Source: JBGPLH01 sp041486365 [NCBI: Thermodesulfobacteriota bacterium]
GTDB taxonomy: Bacteria; JAUYMQ01
DNA length: 11,383 nucleotides
Reading direction: 5' to 3'
NCBI GenBank assembly: GCA_041486365.1
Contig: JBGPLH010000073.1
Span: 1 to 11,383 of the forward strand
Under the pieces are notes generated by a model, which saw only the letters and a program-made list of their open reading frames with translations, ran no database searches and had not been told where the DNA came from. Of this stretch, positions 1 through 7,026 are shown in pieces (within the stretch, counting starts at the first letter, position 1; each line of letters opens with the position of its first letter). Made by a program: the position numbers and the translations under genes.

Positions 1-27
1 ACATGAATGACGTCTCCAAGCATCGGT

Positions 28-67
28 AGCCGTTTCCGGATCGAGGGCCGTTCCGGAGGCGGCTTTT
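28..67 (+). terminator. Intrinsic terminator or csp attenuator
   Basis: Bases 29-40 pair with 52-63 over 12 positions (two G-U pairs; TCCGGA at both inner ends) around an 11-nt loop, followed directly by TTTT at 64-67. This is the form of a Rho-independent terminator on the plus strand. It probably ends a gene lying left of the window. If csp is transcribed from further upstream it would instead act as an attenuator in the csp leader. The window edge prevents a choice. Confidence 0.65.
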
Positions 68-70
68 GCG

Positions 71-160
71 TTCTTGTGCGGGGCCGCCGAGGCGAAGTCG
101 CACAAGAGGTTCGTGCGCTCCCCTGACCTCAGAGGGACTGGCGATTTCGTGCGCCAGGGG
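71..160 (+). promoter_or_regulatory. Structured leader of csp with nested inverted repeats
   Basis: Three inverted repeats lie between the upstream terminator and the csp ribosome-binding site. TCTTGTGCG (72-80) pairs with CGCACAAGA (99-107). CTGGCG (138-143) pairs with CGCCAG (152-157). CCCCTG (120-125) can pair with CAGGGG (155-160), which would compete with the second stem. TTCGTGCGC also occurs twice (110-118 and 146-154 approximately). Long foldable leaders are known for cold-shock genes and control translation with temperature; that this leader does so is inference. No convincing -35/-10 pair was found here. Confidence 0.4.
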
Positions 161-181
161 GTCGCAGAAGGAGGAAGTTTC

Positions 182-382
182 ATGCCCACGGGTAAGGTGA
201 AGTGGTTCAACGAGAAGAAGGGCTACGGTTTCATCGCGCAGGAGTCCGGGGACGACGTCTTCGTTCACTTCTCCGCCATCAGCGGTGACGGCTTCAAGAC
301 GCTCGCCGAGGGAGAGACCGTCGAGTTCGAGATCACCCAGGGTCCCAAGGGCCCGCAGGCGGCCAACGTCACGCGCCGCTGA
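182..382 (+). CDS. csp: Cold-shock domain protein (CspA family)
   Basis: This is a 66-residue single cold-shock domain protein, the usual length for bacterial CspA-type RNA chaperones. These bind single-stranded RNA or DNA and melt secondary structure in the cytoplasm. RNP1 is visible as KGYGFI (residues 13-18) and RNP2 as VFVHF (26-30). The N-terminal GKVKWFN and the C-terminal GPQAANV are also typical. The ATG at 182 is chosen because AAGGAGG (168-174) sits 7 nt upstream and the domain begins there; a longer reading from position 74 adds 36 residues unlike the family. The gene lies alone between the hairpin at 28-67 and a strong terminator at 404-437, so it is probably monocistronic. Which csp paralogue it is, and whether it is cold-induced, cannot be told from sequence. 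Confidence 0.97.
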   Translation: MPTGKVKWFNEKKGYGFIAQESGDDVFVHFSAISGDGFKTLAEGETVEFEITQGPKGPQAANVTRR

Positions 383-403
383 TCCCCCGCCACTATCCTC
401 AAG

Positions 404-437
404 AGGAACCCCCGGGCCGCCGGGGGTTCTTTGTTTT
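404..437 (+). terminator. Rho-independent terminator of csp
   Basis: GAACCCCCGG (406-415) pairs perfectly with CCGGGGGTTC (420-429) around a GCCG tetraloop, followed by TTTGTTTT (430-437). The stem begins 23 nt after the csp stop. The minus-strand side lacks a clean U-tract, so it is at best a weak terminator for the converging rqcH homologue that ends at 478. Confidence 0.93.
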
Positions 438-477
438 GCTCGCCACGCGCGATCCGGAACGGGACGGGCGCACCGGA

Positions 478-2361
478 TCATTCGCCCGCGCCGTTCCCGG
501 GAGCTCCCACCTCCGGTCCGGGGAGGCCGGCCCGCACGCGCAGCGTCCGTCCCTGCGTGACTTCCACCTGACCCGCCGCGAGTCCTTTGCGCTTGCGCAC
601 GTGCCGGAGCGCCGCGACGATCACGTCGACGCCCGCCTCCTCCCGCGCCGGGCTGTAGTACGCCGCGACGCGCGCGGCCGCCTCGACGACCGAGGCGGGG
701 GGTTCCATGCGTGCGGGATTGCGGAGCAGGACGTGCGCGCCGGGAACGTTGCGCGCGTGGAACCAGAGGTCCTCGGGGCGGCCCCAGGCGGTCACGATCC
801 GATCGTTGTCACGGCTGTGTCGCCCCGCGAGAATCTCCCAGCCGTCCACGACGAATCGGCGCGGGCCCGTGGCGGCGGCAGGCTTCTGGAGCGCGGCTCC
901 CGCTTTGTCGGGCGCTCTCGGCCCCTGCTTCGCAGGGGACGTCTTGTCAGATGATCTCGGCCCCTGCTTCGCAGGGGACCTTGGGTGGGCTCCAAGGGAC
1001 TCACGCAGCCGGAGCGCGATCCTGTCGAGCGAGCCGATCTCCTCCGCGGCCAGCGCGTGGACGCGCGCGTCCTCGATCAACCTGATCTCCTCCTCACCCT
1101 GCGCGATGATCCGCGAGAGGAGCCCGACGGCGCGGGCGGATTTTTTCGCGCGCTGGTAAAGTCGCGCGGCGTTCTCAGCGAGCGAGAGCGCCGGGTCGAG
1201 AGGAATCGTCACGCGGGGAAGGGAACTGTCGTGGAGATCCGTGACATCGATCGACGTCTCGCCGCGCCGATTGGGGTTCCTCTGCGCCAGGAGCAGGTCC
1301 GCCAGGACGCGGCGGCGATGGCCGAGGCGGGCTTCCTCGAGCTCCCCGCGCTGGCGGGCGAGCTTCGTTTCCCGGTGTGCGCACTGCCTGCCGATCAACC
1401 GGATCACTTCCGCCCGGCGCGCGTCCAGCCGCGCCATCCGTCCCTGCCGCGCGTGCACGCGCTCAAGGGCTTCGGAGATGGAAGGGACGGGCCGCAGGCG
1501 AAGGCCCGGTTCGGGGAAAGGGCCCGGGAGGATCTCGAGGGGGGTTCCTTCCTCGTCGAGCACGGCGTGGGGGGCACAGGGCGCCGCGAGGATCTCGCGA
1601 AGCGCCGAGAGAAAGCGCGCGGCGGCCTCCCCGCCCATGGCGGAGGGAGGACCCTCCGGATCGATCCCCGCGCGGCGTAGGGCCTCCGCCGCCGTACGGC
1701 GCCCGACGCCTTCGAAGGCCCGGGAGAGCACCCGATCAGTTCTTGTCGACCCCCTCTGCGAGGCGGGCCGGTGGGAAGAATGGATGGTGAGCCGCGCGAT
1801 CGTCTCCTCGAGATCGGCCGCGGACGCGGTGCGTGGGTCGAGCCTTCCCGGACGGGTCGGGGGCGTCCATGGGGCGCCCGCGGACAGATCGCGCTGCGCC
1901 CGGGGAAGCGGCCTCAGGAGGCCCAGCACGCGCTGAACACCTTCGCGCTCCGCGAGCAACGCCACGGTGCTCGCGTGCCCCGTCCACTCCACGACAAGGC
2001 GCACGTGCTCCGGTGACGCGTCCTCGCGCCCCACCGGGGCTCGCGGACCGAAGCGGAGGGTGATCACCGGAAGCGCCGGATGGACGGAGGCCTCCTCGAA
2101 GGGGCGCCCCTCGAGGTGCTTCCGCGCGAGCATGCAGAAGGGGAAGGGGATTTTCGGATTGGGGCGGTCCACCTGCGTGAGATGGACGCGGACCTCGGCC
2201 GGATCGGCGCATGCGAGCAGGCGACGCTCTCCCACAGGACCCCACAGGCGAAGGATCAGCGTCAGTGGGTCGGGCTGGTGCACCCGTCGCACACGGCATC
2301 CCCGCAGCGCCGAGTCGATCTCGCGGGCCAGGGCGTCCAGGACGGGCCCATCGGGGATCAC
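478..2361 (-). CDS. rqcH: NFACT-family ribosome quality-control protein (RqcH/Rqc2 homologue)
   Basis: The 627-residue protein has the full NFACT layout. NFACT-N spans about residues 1-200 (MIPDGPVLDALAREI and the FCMLARKHLEG signature at 75-85). A helix-hairpin-helix lies near 209-233, and charged coiled-coil segments flank VTIPLDPALSLAENA (384-398). NFACT-R spans about 500-610, with DLWFHARNVPGAHVLLR, AAYYSPAR and HVRKRKG. Family members bind obstructed 50S subunits carrying peptidyl-tRNA and, in bacteria, recruit tRNA-Ala to add alanine tails that mark the chain for degradation. Two oddities stand out. The Asp-Arg pair expected at about 97-98 reads Pro98-Val99. The linker (462-487) carries a 13-residue tandem repeat. 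The start is GTG at 2361 with no clear Shine-Dalgarno sequence. The gene is divergent from the glycosyltransferase gene, with a 56-bp GC-rich gap. Family assignment is firm; tailing activity is not. Confidence 0.93.
   Translation of the reverse strand: MIPDGPVLDALAREIDSALRGCRVRRVHQPDPLTLILRLWGPVGERRLLACADPAEVRVHLTQVDRPNPKIPFPFCMLARKHLEGRPFEEASVHPALPVITLRFGPRAPVGREDASPEHVRLVVEWTGHASTVALLAEREGVQRVLGLLRPLPRAQRDLSAGAPWTPPTRPGRLDPRTASAADLEETIARLTIHSSHRPASQRGSTRTDRVLSRAFEGVGRRTAAEALRRAGIDPEGPPSAMGGEAAARFLSALREILAAPCAPHAVLDEEGTPLEILPGPFPEPGLRLRPVPSISEALERVHARQGRMARLDARRAEVIRLIGRQCAHRETKLARQRGELEEARLGHRRRVLADLLLAQRNPNRRGETSIDVTDLHDSSLPRVTIPLDPALSLAENAARLYQRAKKSARAVGLLSRIIAQGEEEIRLIEDARVHALAAEEIGSLDRIALRLRESLGAHPRSPAKQGPRSSDKTSPAKQGPRAPDKAGAALQKPAAATGPRRFVVDGWEILAGRHSRDNDRIVTAWGRPEDLWFHARNVPGAHVLLRNPARMEPPASVVEAAARVAAYYSPAREEAGVDVIVAALRHVRKRKGLAAGQVEVTQGRTLRVRAGLPGPEVGAPGNGAGE
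916..979. repeat. Tandem palindromic repeat inside the rqcH linker
   Basis: A 25-nt unit occurs twice without mismatch (916-940 and 955-979), with a 39-nt period. Each copy contains the perfect hairpin CCCCTGCTTCGCAGGGG, a 7-bp stem with a TTC loop. A third inverted repeat, CCTTGG/CCAAGG (979-984 and 992-997), adjoins it. The period equals 13 codons, so the protein repeats SPAKQGPRSSDKT as SPAKQGPRAPDKA between the coiled coil and NFACT-R. It could be a captured palindromic element or simple slippage duplication. Confidence 0.85.
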
Positions 2362-2417
2362 GGCCGGGGCCGGAGGGGAGAGGCTGCGGGCGAGTCCGGG
2401 AGGTGCGGGGTGACCGG

Positions 2418-3515
2418 GTGCGTGATTCCTTGAGTATCGTCTTTTACGTGAGCGGTCATGGCTTCGGCCACGCGGTGCGCTGCGCCGAGGTGATGCGCGC
2501 GATCCTCGCCCGTGAGCCCGGGGCGCGCATCCACGTCCGCACGAGCGCGCCCGCCTGGCTCTTTCCCGCCGCCGATCGCCTGCGGGTCTCCGAAGCCTCC
2601 CTCGACGTCGGGGTCGTGCAGGCGCACAGCCTCACCCTCGATCCCGAGGCGACCCTTCGCGCGATGGCGGCGATCCTCGATGGCGCGGAGGCGCTCGTCG
2701 ACGCCGAAGTCGGATTTCTTCGCGAGGTGCGGGCGCGCGTTGTGGTGGGTGACATCCCGCCGCCGGCCTTCGAGGCGGCGCGCCGGGCGGGCGTCCCCGG
2801 CATCGCCATCGCGAACTTCTCCTGGGACTGGATCTACCGCGCCTACCTTCCCGCCGAGCCGCGATTCGGACCGCTGATCGACACGATGGCGTCGATGTAC
2901 GCCGCCGCGACGCTGCTCCTCCGGCTCCCCTTTCACGGCGACCTCTCGGTGTTCCCGGTGATCCGTGACATTCCCCTCATCGCGCGCCGGTCGGCCCGGG
3001 GACGGGAAGGAGCGCGGCGGGATCTGGGCCTCGGCGAGGGCCCGGTCGCGCTTCTCACTTTCGGCGGATTGGGGCTTGCCCCGCTGCCGGTTGCCGACAT
3101 CGCCCGCGCGCGCCCGGCCTGGACGTTCCTGGTGCCGTGGGCTCCCGAGGGCGGCGTCCCCGGAAACCTTCGCGTGCTCGCCGGCAGGACGATCCGGCAC
3201 GAGGATCTCGTGGCGGCCGCCGACGTCGTCGTGACGAAGCCCGGCTACGGGATCGTGGCCGAGTGTCTGGCCAACGGCGCGCGGGTGCTCTACACGTCGC
3301 GCGGCGATTTCCCGGAGTACCCGATCCTGGAGGCGGCGGTGCGGCGGCACGCGCGAGCCCGCTACGTGCCCCCCGTGGATCTGCTCGCCGGGAGGATCGG
3401 GAAGGCGCTCGACGACGTGCTGGCGGTGGACGACCCCGTGGAGCGTCTCGCGGATTCCGCCTTCGAGGGAGCGGCCACCGCCGCGGAGGCGATCCTCGGG
3501 CGCGCGGGCGCCTGA
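2418..3515 (+). CDS. GT-B glycosyltransferase-like protein (arabinokinase N-domain type)
   Basis: With the GTG start at 2418 the protein has 365 residues. It opens with SIVFYVSGHGFGHAVR (G13-H18), the glycine/histidine loop of this group. The middle holds VVGDIPPPAFEAA and NFSWDWIY (133-140). The C-terminal half has TFGG (214-217) and the nucleotide-sugar-binding-like TKPGYGIVAE (273-282). This order matches the N-terminal domain of plant L-arabinokinases and related stand-alone bacterial proteins of the UDP-glycosyltransferase/glycogen phosphorylase superfamily. There is no signal peptide or membrane segment, so it is probably cytoplasmic. No kinase domain follows. Donor and acceptor are unknown. 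The start is uncertain: GTG at 2403 and TTG at 2430 are in frame, and GGGAGG lies at 2398-2403. It ends 19 bp before the convergent mini-secretin gene with no T-tract terminator between them. Confidence 0.85.
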   Translation: MRDSLSIVFYVSGHGFGHAVRCAEVMRAILAREPGARIHVRTSAPAWLFPAADRLRVSEASLDVGVVQAHSLTLDPEATLRAMAAILDGAEALVDAEVGFLREVRARVVVGDIPPPAFEAARRAGVPGIAIANFSWDWIYRAYLPAEPRFGPLIDTMASMYAAATLLLRLPFHGDLSVFPVIRDIPLIARRSARGREGARRDLGLGEGPVALLTFGGLGLAPLPVADIARARPAWTFLVPWAPEGGVPGNLRVLAGRTIRHEDLVAAADVVVTKPGYGIVAECLANGARVLYTSRGDFPEYPILEAAVRRHARARYVPPVDLLAGRIGKALDDVLAVDDPVERLADSAFEGAATAAEAILGRAGA

Positions 3516-3534
3516 GGGCGGGGGACGGGCCGTC

Positions 3535-4413
3535 TCAGGGCATCGATCGGGCGCGGACCAGCAGGAAGGTGTCCTCTCCCTCGCGCACGCGCCGTCCGCC
3601 GCGGAGGATCTCGCGCAGCACCTCGCTTCGCTCGCGATTCGAGCTTCCGATCACCACCGCCCCGCCGTCCTTCACCTCGATCTGCGTCGCCGCCTCCGTG
3701 ACCTCGATGCTCGCGCCCCGCGGCGAGAGGTTCCGCATGCGCGGCGTGATCTCGAGCAGGATGCGGTCGTTTCCAATCATGCGCGGATGGACGACGAAGC
3801 CCGTGTCCACCGCCACCCATTGCGTGTTGGTGGCGACGTAGCCGTGGCCCGCCGCGTAGCCGTGGAACACGTCGGTGAAGGGGACCTCGTGTCCCGTGGC
3901 GATCTCGGCCTTCCCGTCGTTCATGACGGTCACGGTCTGCACGGCCCGGGCGCTGGAGCTTCCCCGCTCCGCCCCCGCGGTCGCGAGCGCGGAGAAGCCG
4001 CTGCCGGGGAGGACGACCGGAATGTTTCCGATCTGCCAGCCGCCGGTGCGATAGGCCCAGTCGACCTGGAGGTGCCTCGCGTCGAGATCGCGTTTCGTGA
4101 CCGTCTCGACGGTTATCTGGATGTTCCTCTGCCGGAGGTCCTGCGCCTCGAGCAGCGCCCGGGCCTGCGCCACGCTGGCGGGCGCGTCCACGATGACGAG
4201 CGAGTTGGTGCGCGAATCGACGCTCGCGCGTCCCGTGGGCGAGAGCACGGCGGTCACCGGGCCGTAGAGCTCCTCGGCGACCCGGTACTTCATCTTATAG
4301 ACGAAGACTTCGTCGCCGGCGGCGGCCCGGACGGGAGCTGCGGGAACGAGCGAGGTCAGAACGAGGAGAAGGACGGCGGCCAGGATGCGCGCCGTGCCCG
4401 ATCGCTTCGGCAT
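3535..4413 (-). CDS. Exported short secretin-domain protein
   Basis: The 292-residue protein has a Sec signal peptide (hydrophobic run at about 10-28, cleavage near PVRA|AAG). A small N1-like secretin domain follows at about 36-92 (SVDSRTNSLVIVDAPASVAQ). A secretin-like region runs from about 97 to 288: VQTVTVMNDGKAEIATGHEV, then DTGFVVHPRMIGNDRILLEI and IEVKDGGAVVIGSS. Full secretins such as PilQ or GspD are typically 550-750 residues and carry N0 and several N domains. Here the stretch between N1 and the secretin strands is very short, so a complete gated channel is doubtful. The ATG at 4413 follows AAAGGGAG (4421-4428) with 7 nt spacing. It lies 62 bp downstream of the GH84 gene on the same strand but has its own likely promoter. 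No pilus or type II secretion genes are nearby. Its role is unknown; it may be an outer-membrane-associated or periplasmic secretin remnant. Confidence 0.85.
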   Translation of the reverse strand: MPKRSGTARILAAVLLLVLTSLVPAAPVRAAAGDEVFVYKMKYRVAEELYGPVTAVLSPTGRASVDSRTNSLVIVDAPASVAQARALLEAQDLRQRNIQITVETVTKRDLDARHLQVDWAYRTGGWQIGNIPVVLPGSGFSALATAGAERGSSSARAVQTVTVMNDGKAEIATGHEVPFTDVFHGYAAGHGYVATNTQWVAVDTGFVVHPRMIGNDRILLEITPRMRNLSPRGASIEVTEAATQIEVKDGGAVVIGSSNRERSEVLREILRGGRRVREGEDTFLLVRARSMP

Positions 4414-4449
4414 GGGGGTTCTCCCTTTGAATTTGAGTGGCTGGGGCTC

Positions 4450-4479
4450 AGGCTAGCCGGGGATTCCTCGCGGGGTCAA
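4450..4479 (-). promoter_or_regulatory. Likely sigma-70-type promoter of the mini-secretin gene
   Basis: Reading the minus strand, TTGACC (4479-4474) is followed after 18 nt by TAGCCT (4455-4450), which fits TAnnnT. The -35 box overlaps the TGA stop of the upstream GH84 gene. Transcription would begin near 4443, giving a leader of about 30 nt that contains the ribosome-binding site. Confidence 0.5.
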
Positions 4480-6893
4480 GGAGAACCCGCGACGCGGGGC
4501 CTTTCGGGTGAGGCGAGGCGCGACGCCTCCCGGAAGCGGGCCTCCTGCTCGCGCACCGTCCCCGCGAGATCCTCGAGGAGATCGTCGTCACGCCCCCGCA
4601 GCGCTCGCGTGAGCGCGCTCCAGCGTTCGGAGGATCTCGCGCGGGCCCCGGCGAGCCGGACGGCGCCGTCCCCGGGGAGGGATCCGCGCGACCAGGCGAG
4701 CCGGTTGATCCACAGACGCTCTTCCCAGTAGGCAGCGTCCCATGCGAGCACCAGGGCGGCGTCGCCCCGTCCCCAGCGGGCCACCATCGCGCGCCACAGG
4801 GAGTGATCGGGATCGTAGGCCTCCGGGTTCCACAGGTAGTCGGCGACGGTCGCCATTTTGACCCGGTAGCGACCGCCGCTGGAGCCGTTGACGTAGATCT
4901 CCGCGTCGGCGCTCATGCCCGCGAGCCCCTCCGCGTCGATGGCGAAGGGCTCGAAGAAGCTCGCCAGCCGCGCGCGCAGCGGGCTCTCGCCGTAGTACGC
5001 GCCCAGCTCCATCGCGTAGAGGGTGTTGTCCCAGAGCACGATCGGGCGGCCCCCGATCGATCGCGAGAAGCGCTCGAGGCTCACGCCGTCCACCGCCAGG
5101 GAGCGCACCGTAGGTCCCGTCCAGACAATGCCCGTGTCCCGCGGAAGACCGCGCCCGATGTCCTCGAGGTAGTCTTCCGCGAAACCGCCTCCCATCTCTC
5201 GAAAGCTCTCGTTGTACCAGGGCGGAACGAAGAAAAAGGACGCCTCCGGGGCTCTTGCGCGAATGCGCCGGTCGAGATCCCGCGCGAGCCAGACGTGGGC
5301 CGCCGCGAGGGAGGTGAAACGGCGCAGGTCCCGCGGCTCCGTGAGCGCGTACTCCAGCCGGTCATGGCCCCAGGAGGGCGTGAAGTCGTCGGCGCAGAGC
5401 ATCACCCTCCGGGCCCCCGCGTCGAGCGCCCGGCGCACGGCGCGCCACAGCAGGCGGACATCCTCCGGGCGGCTGATCTCGAAGGTGTCGCCGAGCGTGG
5501 GATCGGAGCGCTGGAAGTACGGATTCACGAGGACGCCGAGCGCGAAGAGCCCTGTCTGCCGCGAACGTGCGCCGAGCCCTCGCAGGAGATCCGTGTATGC
5601 GCGGGGAGGCTCCCACCAGCGCGCCGACATGAGGGGATAGTTGAGGTAGAGCCGGTTGAGCTTCCACTCCGCCATCCAGCGAGACGCCGCGTCCAGACGT
5701 CGTGCGCCCAGGGGTCCCTGGTCGGCCTCGGAGACAGGACGGCCGTGGAAGGCCGGCCAGTCGCGGACCGTCACCGCCCTGAGGCCCGCGCCGCCGCCGG
5801 GCGCGGGCCGGAGCAGCTGGCGCAGGGTCTCGATCCCGTACACCGTTCCGCGCGCGTCGGCTCCCCGAATTCGCAGCGTCGGCCGTCCTCGCGCATCCTC
5901 GCGCGTGTCGATCGCGTAGCCCTCCGGCCCGGTGTCGTCTGCACCTCGAGGCCTCCGGCGCGGGCCGATGGACTCGATGACGACCCGAGCGTCGCAGCCT
6001 GGATCGGGCCTGTCCCCGAAGGAAACGACCGTGCCCAGGCTCCGGAGGCGATCCTCGAAGACGACGAGCCGCTCGGAGAGTCCCGCGGGGATTGGGCGGG
6101 GCAGGGCGAGGCAGACCCTGCGGAGCGGGACCACGGGGCCGCGCTCCTCGATCACGCGCGGCGCGGGGATTACGCGGCCGAGCGCGTCGTCGTCGAGGTC
6201 GCGCCAGGGGGAGACCCGCTCGGTGAGGGTGAAGTTGCGGCGGCTGTACGTGAAGCGGACGTCGTCCAGCCAGGCCTCCCCGGGGCCGCGCAGCGTGAAA
6301 CGGATCCGCGCGAACGCCGCCCCCTCGGGCGCATCTTCCGGGGAAGGGTCGTTGTAGCCGGAAAGGAAGACAGCGCGACGCCAGGGAAAGGCCATCGCGT
6401 CCCGGAGGAAGTAAAGAGGATAGGGGCGCTCGCCGGGCTCGAACATCCTCCCGGGGCCCCGGAGCGCGGGAGCCGGAAGGGGTCTTCGCGCGTGATCGAG
6501 CCAGGTGACGCGCACGCGGAGGCGATCGCTCACGCGCTCTCCAGGGGGTGGCGCGATGCCGGCAAGGCGTACCGCCGCCGAGAGAACATGTTCGCCCGCA
6601 ATGATCGCGACTTCCGTCTCCGCCCCGGCCTCCGCCCCGCGGGACGCGCGAAGATACAGGACGCGCCCGTCGGCGGACCCGATCACGCCCGCCGTTCCCT
6701 CCATCCGCCAGCCTTCGCCGCCGCGCTCGAATCCCCCGTCGACGATCAGGTTTCCCTTGGCGAGGGCGGCGCGGCGCGCGTCGATTGGCAGCCCGGGGAA
6801 TTCCGCGCCGCGGGCGCTCGTGGGGAGCATCAGAAGGAGCGCGATGAACGGGAACGGGATGAGAAACGGCCGGATGGGCGAGCGCGTTGCCAT
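4476..6893 (-). CDS. Exported GH84-type beta-N-acetylglucosaminidase-like glycosidase
   Basis: The ATG at 6893 gives 805 residues beginning with a signal peptide (FLIPFPFIALLLMLPTSARG, cleavage near residue 29). An upstream extension to 7070 would bury that signal and is rejected. A jelly-roll carbohydrate-binding-like module follows (about 48-216, NLIVDGGFERGGEGWRM). Next is a GH20b/GH84 N-terminal alpha/beta domain (about 241-361, DARGTVYGIETLRQLL). The catalytic barrel runs from about 377, starting TVRDWPAFHGRPV. The catalytic Asp pair is visible as CADDFTPSWG (Asp502, Asp503). Further family marks are FVPPWYNESF, IVWTGPTV (W591) and VLWDNTLY (621-623). The usual EGFYG loop reads SEADQG here, so substrate preference may differ. 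GH84 enzymes remove beta-GlcNAc by substrate-assisted catalysis. Divergence from anmK suggests amino-sugar or cell-wall salvage, which is inference. No clear Shine-Dalgarno sequence precedes the start. Confidence 0.88.
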   Translation of the reverse strand: MATRSPIRPFLIPFPFIALLLMLPTSARGAEFPGLPIDARRAALAKGNLIVDGGFERGGEGWRMEGTAGVIGSADGRVLYLRASRGAEAGAETEVAIIAGEHVLSAAVRLAGIAPPPGERVSDRLRVRVTWLDHARRPLPAPALRGPGRMFEPGERPYPLYFLRDAMAFPWRRAVFLSGYNDPSPEDAPEGAAFARIRFTLRGPGEAWLDDVRFTYSRRNFTLTERVSPWRDLDDDALGRVIPAPRVIEERGPVVPLRRVCLALPRPIPAGLSERLVVFEDRLRSLGTVVSFGDRPDPGCDARVVIESIGPRRRPRGADDTGPEGYAIDTREDARGRPTLRIRGADARGTVYGIETLRQLLRPAPGGGAGLRAVTVRDWPAFHGRPVSEADQGPLGARRLDAASRWMAEWKLNRLYLNYPLMSARWWEPPRAYTDLLRGLGARSRQTGLFALGVLVNPYFQRSDPTLGDTFEISRPEDVRLLWRAVRRALDAGARRVMLCADDFTPSWGHDRLEYALTEPRDLRRFTSLAAAHVWLARDLDRRIRARAPEASFFFVPPWYNESFREMGGGFAEDYLEDIGRGLPRDTGIVWTGPTVRSLAVDGVSLERFSRSIGGRPIVLWDNTLYAMELGAYYGESPLRARLASFFEPFAIDAEGLAGMSADAEIYVNGSSGGRYRVKMATVADYLWNPEAYDPDHSLWRAMVARWGRGDAALVLAWDAAYWEERLWINRLAWSRGSLPGDGAVRLAGARARSSERWSALTRALRGRDDDLLEDLAGTVREQEARFREASRLASPERPRVAGSP

Positions 6894-6903
6894 AATAGAA
6901 GAG

Positions 6904-6954
6904 GATCGGAACCCCGGCGCCGAACTTGACCCGCCCTGGATCGATCCCCGGCGC
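6904..6954. promoter_or_regulatory. Palindrome and direct repeats between the GH84 gene and anmK
   Basis: The 133-bp divergent spacer holds the perfect 10-bp palindrome GGATCGATCC (6938-6947) and two copies of CCCCGGCGC (6912-6920 and 6946-6954), each preceded by GATCG 3-4 nt earlier. The arrangement could be an operator pair serving both genes. No known regulator site is recognised, and short GC-rich repeats can arise by chance in this genome. Confidence 0.3.
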
Positions 6955-6964
6955 TTTCGGATGC

Positions 6965-6994
6965 TTGACGGTTTTCCCGGGCGGCTGATAGGGT
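6965..6994 (+). promoter_or_regulatory. Likely sigma-70-type promoter of anmK
   Basis: TTGACG (6965-6970) is followed after 18 nt by TAGGGT (6989-6994), which keeps the T, A and final T of the -10 box. A start near 7001 would give a leader of about 26 nt containing GGAG (7016-7019). The same TTGAC-N18-TAnnnT form is seen before the mini-secretin gene. Confidence 0.5.
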
Positions 6995-7026
6995 CCGGCC
7001 TACCCAGACGCCTTCGGAGCAAGCGA

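Noticed and set aside
74-181. N-terminal extension of the cold-shock protein
   Set aside because: Residues before the ATG at 182 are unlike the family, and the strong ribosome-binding site at 168-174 points to 182.
2358-3350. Minus-strand open frame opposite the glycosyltransferase gene
   Set aside because: The product is low-complexity and Arg/His-rich, and the plus strand carries conserved glycosyltransferase motifs throughout.
3511-3539. Shared terminator between the convergent glycosyltransferase and mini-secretin genes
   Set aside because: CCTGAG/CTCAGG is only 6 bp, its arms are formed by the two stop codons, the loop is 17 nt and there is no T-tract on either strand.
4803-6929. Very long open frame (708 codons) on the plus strand opposite the GH84 gene
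   Set aside because: It is antisense to a gene with clear domain motifs, its product is Arg/Gly/Ala-rich without any family signature, and long empty antisense frames are expected at this GC content.
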